Assembly (NCBI RefSeq): GCF_003846175.1
Contig: NZ_ML123044.1
Location: 1,034,162 to 1,082,605 of the forward strand
DNA from: Streptomyces sp. ADI95-17
GTDB lineage: Bacteria > Actinomycetota > Actinomycetes > Streptomycetales > Streptomycetaceae
Length of the DNA: 48,444 nt
Direction: 5' to 3'
The position numbers were made by a program, and so were the translations under genes. The number at the start of each line of letters is the position of its first letter. Positions within the stretch are counted from its first letter, which is position 1. Of the stretch, positions 42,142 through 48,444 are shown in pieces. The notes beneath the pieces are model-generated. The model did not search any database and had not been told where the DNA came from. It saw only the letters and a list, made by a program, of their open reading frames with translations.

Positions 42142-43077
42142 TCAGACCGCGACCGGCTCGGCGGCCGGAGCCGCCTCGGTGCCCTCGGCGACGACGCCCG
42201 CGACCCGGCGGAGCTTCTTCATCGGGCCGAGCTCGGACTCGTACACCTTCTTGACGCCGTCGCCGAGCGAGGCCTCGATGATGCGGATGTCGCGGACCAG
42301 GCGGGTCAGGCCCTGCGGCTCGACGGAGGCGGCCTGGTCGGAGCCCCACATGGCGCGGTCCAGGGTGATGTGGCGCTCGACGAACGCGGCGCCGAGGGCG
42401 ACGGCGGCCAGCGTGGTCTGGAGGCCGGTCTCGTGGCCGCTGTAGCCGATCGGGACGTTGGGGTACTCCTGCTGGAGGGTGTTGATGACCCGCAGGTTCA
42501 GCTCCTCGGCCTTGGCCGGGTAGGTCGAAGTGGCGTGGCAGAGCAGGATGTTGTCCGAGCCGAGGACCTCGACCGCGTGGCGGATCTGGCGCGGGGTCGA
42601 CATGCCGGTGGAGAGGATGATCGTGCGGCCGGTGGCGCGCAGCGCGCGCAGCAGCTCGTCGTCGGTGAGCGAGGCGGAGGCGACCTTGTGGGCGGGGACG
42701 TCGAACTTCTCCAGGAAGGCGACGGCCTCGGTGTCCCACGGGGAGGCGAACCAGTCGATGCCGCGCTTGGCGCAGTGCTCGGAGATGGCCTGGTACTCGG
42801 CCTCGCCGAACTCGACGCGGTGGCGGTAGTCGATGTAGGTCATCCGGCCCCAGGGGGTGTCGCGCTCGATGTCCCACTGGTCGCGCGGGGTGCAGATCTC
42901 CGGGGTGCGCTTCTGGAACTTGACGGCGTCGCAGCCGGCTTCGGCGGCCACGTCGATCAGGGCGAGGGCGTTGTCGAGGTCGCCGTTGTGGTTGATGCCG
43001 ATCTCGCCGGTGACGTAGACGGGGTTGCCGGGGCCGGCGGTGCGGGTGCCGAGGGTGCGCAGACGGGAGGCGTTCAT
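42142..43077 (-). CDS. neuB: Nonulosonic acid (sialic acid-type) synthase NeuB
   Basis: A 311-residue TIM-barrel enzyme that condenses phosphoenolpyruvate with a six-carbon sugar to make a nine-carbon 2-keto acid. Family elements: YVTGEIGINHNGDLDNA, AGCDAVKFQKRTPE, WFASPWDTEAVAFLEKF, STGMSTPRQI, LLCHATSTYPAK and PIGYSGHETG. It ends shortly after ESELGPMKKLRRV with an Ala/Pro/Glu-rich tail, so the C-terminal SAF (antifreeze-like) domain normally found from about residue 285 is absent. ATG 43077 follows AAGGAAAC. The exact sugar (Neu5Ac, Kdn or another) cannot be read from sequence. Confidence 0.92.
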   Translation of the reverse strand: MNASRLRTLGTRTAGPGNPVYVTGEIGINHNGDLDNALALIDVAAEAGCDAVKFQKRTPEICTPRDQWDIERDTPWGRMTYIDYRHRVEFGEAEYQAISEHCAKRGIDWFASPWDTEAVAFLEKFDVPAHKVASASLTDDELLRALRATGRTIILSTGMSTPRQIRHAVEVLGSDNILLCHATSTYPAKAEELNLRVINTLQQEYPNVPIGYSGHETGLQTTLAAVALGAAFVERHITLDRAMWGSDQAASVEPQGLTRLVRDIRIIEASLGDGVKKVYESELGPMKKLRRVAGVVAEGTEAAPAAEPVAV

Positions 43078-43121
43078 GAGGTGTGTTTCCTTAGCTGGAG
43101 CGGGTTTGGGGGACCCGGGGA

Positions 43122-44354
43122 TTACTTGGGGGACTGGGCAGTGGGAGTCGTGAGGGTGGGGCCGAGCAGCCAGGCCGCGATCTCGCGGATGGCGCCGAAG
43201 CCGCCGGGGGTGGTCGTGACGGCGCGTGCGGCCGCCCGTACCGAGTCGTGGGCACTGGCGACGGCGACGGGCCAGCCGGCGAGTGCGAAGCACGGCAGGT
43301 CGTTGACGTCGTTGCCGACGTAGAGGACACGTTCGGGAGCGATGGACTGTTCGTCGCACCACTGCTTGAGCGCCAGGTCCTTGCGGTCGATGCCGTGCAG
43401 GACCGGGATGCGGAGCTTGTGGGCGCGGGCGGCGACGACCGGGTTCTGCTCGCTGGAGAGGATCAGCAGCGGCAGTCCGGTCTTGCGCAGGGCGGCGATG
43501 CCGAGTCCGTCGCCGCGGTGGACGGCGACGATCTCGCGTCCGTCGGCGTCGATGAGGACCCGGTCGTCGGTCTGCGTGCCGTCGAAGTCGAGGACGACCG
43601 CGTCGATGTCGTCGAGGGTGGGCAGCGGCGAGGGGTCGAGCAGCGGTGCCAGGGCGCGGGCGCGGGCCAGGTCGTGCGGGTCGTCGACCTCCAGGACGCG
43701 TGCGGCGTCGGTGCGCACCAGGGCGGTGTGGCCGAAGAAGCGGTGGCGGTGGGTGCGGAAGCCCGCCACGTCCATGGCGTACGCGGTGCCGGTTTCGAGG
43801 AGGTCCTCGGGGCGGTCCTGGCGCATCTGCCGTACGGACTTGTCGTGGTTGACGCCGTAGTTGTCCTCCTCGATGGCGCTGCCGTCGCGCCAGAGGAAGC
43901 CGTGGAAGGGGGCGACGGTGACGGCCGTGTCGGCGCCGTCGCGGGCGACCGCGGCGGCGACGCCGTCGATGTCCTCCCGCAGCACGAAGGGGCTGGTGCA
44001 CTGGACCAGCAGCACCACGTCGGCGGTCCGCTCGCGCATCGCCTCGTAGGCGTCCAGGGCGTGCAGCACCGCGTCCTCGCTGCTGGACCTGTCGCCGGCG
44101 ATGGCCGCGGGGCGCTGGACGATGTGCAGCCGCTCGGAGGCGCCGAGGGTGTCGCCCGCGGCGCGGGCCGCCTCGGCGATGGCCGCGTCGTCGGTCGTCA
44201 CGACGACGTCCGTGACCTCGCGGGACGCCAGGCAGGCGCGTACGGCGCGGGCGATCAGCGGTACGCCGCCGACCTGGGCGAGGTTCTTGGCCGGGACGCC
44301 CTTGGATCCGCCGCGGGCGGGGATCACGGCGAGCACGGTGGGGGTCGGGGTCAT
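43122..44354 (-). CDS. neuA: CMP-nonulosonate cytidylyltransferase fused to a HAD phosphatase
   Basis: A 410-residue fusion. Residues 1-235 are a NeuA-type CMP-sugar synthetase: VIPARGGSKGVPAKNL (nucleotide binding), VVTTDD, QRPAAIAGDRSSSEDAVLHAL and LVQCTSPF. Residues about 250-400 form a KdsC-like HAD domain with DFDGTQTDD (nucleophile Asp), LILSSEQN, a lysine in IDRKDLALKQW and YVGNDVNDLPCF. The N-terminal part activates the keto sugar with CTP; the second may dephosphorylate the 9-phosphate before activation, as expected if NeuB uses a phosphorylated precursor. ATG 44354 has AGGAG five bases upstream. Confidence 0.9.
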   Translation of the reverse strand: MTPTPTVLAVIPARGGSKGVPAKNLAQVGGVPLIARAVRACLASREVTDVVVTTDDAAIAEAARAAGDTLGASERLHIVQRPAAIAGDRSSSEDAVLHALDAYEAMRERTADVVLLVQCTSPFVLREDIDGVAAAVARDGADTAVTVAPFHGFLWRDGSAIEEDNYGVNHDKSVRQMRQDRPEDLLETGTAYAMDVAGFRTHRHRFFGHTALVRTDAARVLEVDDPHDLARARALAPLLDPSPLPTLDDIDAVVLDFDGTQTDDRVLIDADGREIVAVHRGDGLGIAALRKTGLPLLILSSEQNPVVAARAHKLRIPVLHGIDRKDLALKQWCDEQSIAPERVLYVGNDVNDLPCFALAGWPVAVASAHDSVRAAARAVTTTPGGFGAIREIAAWLLGPTLTTPTAQSPK

Positions 44355-44374
44355 CTCTGCTCCTGAAGTGGTGT

Positions 44375-45724
44375 TCACAGCTCGCCCATCCGTCGGATCA
44401 CCGGGGCGACCCGCTGGACGCCCTGCCGGTACGCGCCGCGCGCCGCTTCCCGGACCGCCTCGCGGACCGCGCCGCGCACTCCCCCGGTCTCGCGGGGCCG
44501 CTCGGCGCCCGGCAGCGGGTGGCCGTCGGGGGCGAGGTGGTGGCGGGCGAGGATGCCGGGGAGGTAGCCGGGGGCGGTGGCCGGTGTGTAGTACGGGGCG
44601 AGGTCGGGCAGCCGGGCCGCGGCGAGCAGCGCGTCGACGCGGGCCCGGGCGTGGTCGTAGGCGGTGGCGTACGTGCCGTCGGCGGCGACGCCCTGGCCGG
44701 CCAGCCACTGCGGGTCGGGCTCCGGGCGGAAGCCGCCGTCCAGGTGGTCCCAGGAGGTGAGCAGGCCGGAGCCGATGAAGTGGTGGTTGCCCAGTGCCTC
44801 GCGGACGCCGAGGTCGGTGAGGACCGCGGTCGGGATACGCCGGTGCAGGGATTCCAGGGCGGCGGTCGAGGAGACCGTGACCAGCAGGTCGGTGCGGTCC
44901 AGGACCTCGCCCATGTGCCCGTACACCAGGCGGAAGTTGGGCGGCAGCCCGCCGGGCAGCTTCTCGGCGAGCCGCTGGTACGGGAGTTCCTCGATGTGGG
45001 TGGTGTGCTCGCCGGGCTTGGAGCGCAGCTTCAGCAGCACCTCGCGGTCCGGGTGCAGCCGAGCGTGCTCGACGAGCCTGCGCAGCAGGTACATGCGGTC
45101 GTCGCGGGAGGCCGGTACGGAGGGCTGGGCGGCGAAGACGACGGTGTCGCGGCCCTCCTGCGGGCGGTGCGGCTCGCCGCCGAGGAAGGGCAGCGCGGCC
45201 TCGGTGACGGCCGAGGCGTCGGCGCCCACTCCCTCGTACACCGCGCGGAAACGCTCCGCGTCGTGGCGGGAGTTGGCGAGGACGATGTCCGCGCCGTGCC
45301 GCAGCAGCAGCCCGTCGGCGAGCTTCTCGTAGACGACGCCGACATAGCCGGTGACGACGACGGGCCTGGCGGGCAGCCGTAGTGCGGCCAGTCCGTGCAG
45401 CATCGCCTGGACGGCCCCGCCGACGAGCGCGAGGACGATCACGTCGTACCCCTCGTCCCGCACGGTGTGCAGGAATTCGACGGCCGTCACCTCGCGGACC
45501 CGGCCGGCCTCGATACCGACGTCGCCGACCTCGGCGAGCTGGCGCGGGGTCGGGGTGGCCCGGCCGCGCAGCAGCAGTCCGCTGATCTCGACGCGCTGCG
45601 CCGACGTTCCGGACGCACCGGCGGTGAGGCGGCGCGCGGTGAGCGCGCCCCATTTCCACCGGGTGTCGGAGTCGGCGAGTACGGCTACCCGGAGGGTGGT
45701 CGTCTTTTCGGTACGTGGGGGCAC
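44375..45724 (-). CDS. DUF6716-like putative glycosyltransferase
   Basis: A protein of about 449 residues with a GT-B-like arrangement: RVAVLADSDTRWKWG at the start, DVIVLALVGGAVQAMLHGL, VVTGYVGVVYEKL, then VLLKLRSKPGEHTTHIEELPY, FRLVYGHMGEVLDRTDLLVTVSSTAALESLHRRIPTAVLTDLG, which resembles the donor-binding half of GT-B enzymes. It is the first gene of the leftward unit, 20 bases before neuA. GTG 45724 is chosen; TAAGTT (45737-45732) ends seven bases upstream and no ribosome-binding site is present, so it may be leaderless. The last 45 residues are Arg/Glu-rich. Confidence 0.78.
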   Translation of the reverse strand: MPPRTEKTTTLRVAVLADSDTRWKWGALTARRLTAGASGTSAQRVEISGLLLRGRATPTPRQLAEVGDVGIEAGRVREVTAVEFLHTVRDEGYDVIVLALVGGAVQAMLHGLAALRLPARPVVVTGYVGVVYEKLADGLLLRHGADIVLANSRHDAERFRAVYEGVGADASAVTEAALPFLGGEPHRPQEGRDTVVFAAQPSVPASRDDRMYLLRRLVEHARLHPDREVLLKLRSKPGEHTTHIEELPYQRLAEKLPGGLPPNFRLVYGHMGEVLDRTDLLVTVSSTAALESLHRRIPTAVLTDLGVREALGNHHFIGSGLLTSWDHLDGGFRPEPDPQWLAGQGVAADGTYATAYDHARARVDALLAAARLPDLAPYYTPATAPGYLPGILARHHLAPDGHPLPGAERPRETGGVRGAVREAVREAARGAYRQGVQRVAPVIRRMGEL

Positions 45725-45933
45725 GTCCCAGAACTTAGGAAGGCATTCCGATTCGCGGCCCAACGTGACGGCAACAGCTGGTTAACAGCCCGCCGACGCT
45801 TGGCGAATCGCCTTCACAAAGGGGACGCAATCGCCCATGATTCGGCCCGGTTCATCATTCCGACATTCGCCGTTCACCCGCCGTCCCTCCCGGCGCCAAG
45901 GCAAATGACGGGCTCCCGCCTAGCGTGAGACGG

Positions 45934-46923
45934 GTGGTTAAGCTCTCGGTCATCGTGCCGTTCTACAACGTGCAGACATACGCCCCCGACACCTTGAGAA
46001 GCCTGCGGGCCAACGCCCGCGAGGACTTCGAATTCATCCTCGTCGACGACTGCTCGACCGACGGGACCGCGGACATACTGCGCCGCGCCGAGGACGAGAT
46101 TGAGGGGGTGGTCGTACGCAGACACAAGCAGAACGGCGGACTGGCCACCGCCCGTAACACCGGCCTGGACGCCGCGCGCGGCGAGTACCTCGCCTTCCTG
46201 GACGGCGACGACTGGCTCGCTCCCGGGTACTTCGCCGAAGTCCTTTCCCGCACCGAGGCGTTGGGCTGCGACTTCGTCCGTACCGACCATGTCCAGGTCG
46301 AGGGCCGCAACCGCAGTGTGCACCGCGTCCCGCACGGCAGGCGCGGCGAGGTGATGGATCCGCGGGACGCGATCCTGCCTGCCGAGCGGTCCACCTCGGT
46401 GGACTATCCGTACGCCTGGGCGGGGCTGTACCACCGTCGGCTGCTGGACCGCGGACTGCTGCATTTCACGGACGGTCTGCGCACCGCGGAGGACCGCCCG
46501 TGGATCTGGCGACTGCACCGCGAGGCCGATTCCTTCGCGGTGCTGGGACTTCTCGGAATTTTCTACCGGCGCGGGGTCGCTTCTTCGCTGACGCAGATCG
46601 GTGACGTACGGCAGCTCGATTTCATTCGCTCGTTCGACCAGGTCATTCGGGAAACCTCGGAAGATCGCGACGCGCAGGTACTGCTGCCGAAAGCGGTCCG
46701 TACCTATTGCGCGATCATTTCTCATCACATGACCTCGATCGAAAGGTTCGAACCCGCCGTGGCCCGCACCCTGAAGTCCATGAGTGCCGCCGCACTCAGA
46801 CGAATGCCGCAGCAGGTGCTCGACGAGGCCCTCGACTCGATGGACGTGCAGCGCGCCACCCTGCTGCGCAGGCTGCGCCGCCGCCCGGCCGCCGCCGGCA
46901 CCAAGGAGGTGTCGGCAGCGTGA
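45934..46923 (+). CDS. Family 2 glycosyltransferase
   Basis: A 329-residue GT-A enzyme. It begins KLSVIVPFYN, followed by ILVDDCSTDGT (nucleotide-sugar binding) and FLDGDDWLAPGYF with the DxD metal-binding motif; AEDRPWIWRL is the expected catalytic-base region. It is divergent from the DUF6716-like gene; the 209-base gap is the shared promoter region. GTG 45934 lies seven bases after TAGCGT and lacks a ribosome-binding site; GTG 45925 is in frame. It overlaps the next gene by GTGA. It probably adds a neutral or phosphorylated sugar to the same glycan. Confidence 0.9.
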   Translation: MVKLSVIVPFYNVQTYAPDTLRSLRANAREDFEFILVDDCSTDGTADILRRAEDEIEGVVVRRHKQNGGLATARNTGLDAARGEYLAFLDGDDWLAPGYFAEVLSRTEALGCDFVRTDHVQVEGRNRSVHRVPHGRRGEVMDPRDAILPAERSTSVDYPYAWAGLYHRRLLDRGLLHFTDGLRTAEDRPWIWRLHREADSFAVLGLLGIFYRRGVASSLTQIGDVRQLDFIRSFDQVIRETSEDRDAQVLLPKAVRTYCAIISHHMTSIERFEPAVARTLKSMSAAALRRMPQQVLDEALDSMDVQRATLLRRLRRRPAAAGTKEVSAA

Positions 46924-48305
46924 GCACCGCCCCGTCCCGCACCACGCAGATCTTCCTCGCCTCCACGCTCTACGGCACCGCCACGCTGGCCGCCGCGCTC
47001 GACGCGGGCTGCTTCGCGGACGCCGACCGCCGCATCCTGCTCGTCTCGAACAACGCGGCCGTGCCGGAGACGACGGCCGCCCTCGACGCGATGCCCGGCT
47101 TCGACGCGCTGCGCGCCCGTTTCGACGACGTGGTGTCGTGGAACACGACGATCGCCCCATTCCACCCGGGCGGCTGGGCGCCGCGCCCCGACGACGTGCC
47201 CCTGTGGGAGCGGCACCTGCGGCTGGCCTGGGGGCTCGGCGACGACGACATCGAGCTGGCCGTCGAGTCGATCCAGGTCAACCCCGCGCTGGCCGTCGCG
47301 CAGATCTTCACCGGGGCCCCGGTCGACGTGTACGCGGACGGGCTGATGAGCTACGGACCCACCCGCAACAAGATCGACCCGCTGGTCGGCACCCGGGTGC
47401 GCCGGCTGCTCCACCTCGACCTGGTGCCGGGGCTGAAGCCGCTGCTGCTCACGGAGTTCGGGGTGGCGCCGCAGATCGTGCCGGGCGAGGTGTTCCTCAA
47501 GGTGCTCGGTGAGCTGGCGGACGCACCGGGGGCACAGGACGGGATTCCGGCCGTGGAGGCGCCCGCGCTGCTGCTGGGCCAGTACCTCTCGGCGCTCGGG
47601 CTGATCAGCGCGGCCGAGGAGGAGGAGCTGCATCTGCGGATGATGCGGGGCGCGGTCGCGCTCGGCCACACCCGTCTCGTCTTCAAGCCGCATCCCACGG
47701 CCCCGGCGCAGTGGTCGAGGGCGATGGGCGAGGAGGCCGGGAGACTGGGCGCGGAGCTGACGGTGCTGGACGACGGGGTGCTCACGGCGCCGGTCCTGGC
47801 CGAGGTGCTCTACCAGCGGATGCGACCGGCGCTGGTGGTCGGCTGTTTCTCCACGGCGCTGTTCACCGCTTCGGCGTTCTACGGGCTGCCGGTGGCCCGG
47901 GTCGGCACCGAGATGCTGCTGGACCGGCTCGCCCCGTACGAGAACAGCAACCGCGTCCCGGTCACGCTGGTGGACGCGCTGCTGCCGGAGGTCACGGACC
48001 GGGCGGCCGTCGAGCGGGCGGGGACGGCCGAGGGCACGGCGGCGGTGGACGCGGCGGATCTGACCGGGCTGGTCACCGCGGTCGGCTTCGCGATGCAGCC
48101 GAGGATCTACCCGGGGCTGCGGCCGGCCGCCGAGCGGTATCTGGCCGCCCATCTGGACACCACGACCTGGCGGTACTTCAAGCGGAAGCGGCTGACCTCG
48201 CTGGCGCTGCCGGGCGCGGTGCCGGCCCAGCTGGCGTTCCTGCCGCGCAACGCGGTGGTGCGCCGGGTGGCGCGGTCGGTGCGGCGCCGGGTGGTGCGGC
48301 AGTAG
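46920..48305 (+). CDS. Alpha-2,8-polysialyltransferase family protein
   Basis: A 461-residue protein of the bacterial polysialyltransferase family. It starts TTQIFLASTLYGTATLAAAL, has an acidic-Gly motif in VDVYADGLMSYGPTRNK, the HP motif in LVFKPHPTAPAQW, and a serine/threonine segment CFSTALFTA in the donor-binding region. In the family these bind the CMP-sugar and catalyse transfer to a growing chain. GTG 46920 overlaps the GT2 stop, and AAGGAGG is ten bases upstream. The Arg-rich C terminus suggests membrane association. It likely polymerises or caps with the nonulosonic acid made by NeuB/NeuA. Confidence 0.88.
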   Translation: MSTAPSRTTQIFLASTLYGTATLAAALDAGCFADADRRILLVSNNAAVPETTAALDAMPGFDALRARFDDVVSWNTTIAPFHPGGWAPRPDDVPLWERHLRLAWGLGDDDIELAVESIQVNPALAVAQIFTGAPVDVYADGLMSYGPTRNKIDPLVGTRVRRLLHLDLVPGLKPLLLTEFGVAPQIVPGEVFLKVLGELADAPGAQDGIPAVEAPALLLGQYLSALGLISAAEEEELHLRMMRGAVALGHTRLVFKPHPTAPAQWSRAMGEEAGRLGAELTVLDDGVLTAPVLAEVLYQRMRPALVVGCFSTALFTASAFYGLPVARVGTEMLLDRLAPYENSNRVPVTLVDALLPEVTDRAAVERAGTAEGTAAVDAADLTGLVTAVGFAMQPRIYPGLRPAAERYLAAHLDTTTWRYFKRKRLTSLALPGAVPAQLAFLPRNAVVRRVARSVRRRVVRQ

Positions 48306-48329
48306 GCGCCGGGAGCGGGGCGACGGAGT

Positions 48330-48444
48330 GGGGCGGGGTGCCGGGCCGGGCGCCCCGCCCCACTGTCGTGCGAACGGGGGCGGGGTGCCGGAACGGGCGC
48401 CCCGCCCCGCTGTCGTACAGGCGGGGGCGGGGCGCCGGACCCGG
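48330..48444. repeat. 47-bp tandem repeat of hairpin terminators
   Basis: Units begin at 48330, 48377 and 48424 (cut by the window end). Each contains GGGGCGGGG(T/C)GCC followed by its near-complement GGCGCCCCGCCCC, a 13-bp hairpin, and then CTGTCGT. The block starts 25 bases after the polysialyltransferase-like gene and acts plausibly as its terminator in multiple copies. Confidence 0.85.

Noticed and set aside
42142..48305. Recent horizontal transfer of the nonulosonic-acid cluster
   Set aside because: Base composition and codon use are like those of neighbouring core genes, and no integrase, tRNA or repeat borders were seen.
1..48444. tRNA or rRNA genes
   Set aside because: No cloverleaf with a TTCGA-type T loop or conserved rRNA segment was noticed in intergenic sequence; a covariance-model scan could not be run.

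Overview
This window has the very high G+C content, GTG/TTG starts, tight GTGA/ATGA overlaps and gene set of a Streptomyces-type actinomycete chromosome. The order deoC, aldehyde dehydrogenases, sigQ, afsQ1-afsQ2, adenosine deaminase, thymidine phosphorylase, cytidine deaminase, nucleoside ABC transporter and a neuB-type glycan cluster matches, from memory, the conserved core region that carries sigQ/afsQ1/afsQ2 in S. coelicolor. About 45 protein genes are present. No rRNA or tRNA gene was recognised, and no gene-free stretch exceeds about 250 bases.

Layout. (1) 79-9280: a leftward Pst-like locus (pstC, pstA, two large C-terminally membrane-anchored substrate-binding-like proteins, a third PstS-like secreted protein, and an Ig-domain surface protein ending in an LAATG sortase motif). 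It has no ATPase gene. (2) 9280-11385: a duplicated-motif DUF1508-like protein, a secreted protein and a PH-domain membrane protein. (3) 11468-16060: deoC with a complete aldehyde dehydrogenase and a catalytically incomplete one, a small secreted protein and a uridine-kinase-like protein. (4) 16193-19976: sigQ divergent from afsQ1-afsQ2 plus a lipoprotein, with an AfsQ1-type box between them. (5) 20065-26987: VanZ-like, PspC and small secreted proteins, adenosine deaminase, a serine-less alpha/beta hydrolase, a four-repeat type I-E CRISPR array without cas genes, a divergent LysR/MFS pair and an L,D-transpeptidase. (6) 27094-31633: an ECF sigma factor with a fused SnoaL-like domain, a STAS protein, a broken IS630-type element joined to a decapitated S8 peptidase, and a Uma2 protein. 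(7) 31732-40968: thymidine phosphorylase, cytidine deaminase, a complete BMP-type nucleoside ABC transporter, an M20 amidohydrolase and a membrane protein. (8) 41075-48305: a divergent nonulosonic-acid glycan cluster (GT, NeuB, NeuA-HAD fusion, DUF6716-like GT; and GT2, polysialyltransferase-like).

The strongest unifying signal is a palindrome, CTACGCGCGTAG or a close variant, found immediately upstream of five separate transcription units: deoC, add, deoA, the transporter/cdd operon and the BMP lipoprotein gene. They form a coherent (deoxy)nucleoside import and catabolism regulon: BMP protein and ABC transporter import nucleosides, Add and Cdd deaminate, DeoA phosphorolyses, DeoC splits deoxyribose-5-phosphate to acetaldehyde and glyceraldehyde-3-phosphate, and the adjacent aldehyde dehydrogenase probably oxidises the acetaldehyde. 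In deoC and add the palindrome lies between -35 and -10 elements, and transcription appears to begin at the start codon (leaderless mRNA). The second notable system is the nonulosonic-acid cluster, which encodes activation and polymerisation of a sialic-acid-like sugar in a Gram-positive; its NeuB lacks the usual C-terminal SAF domain.
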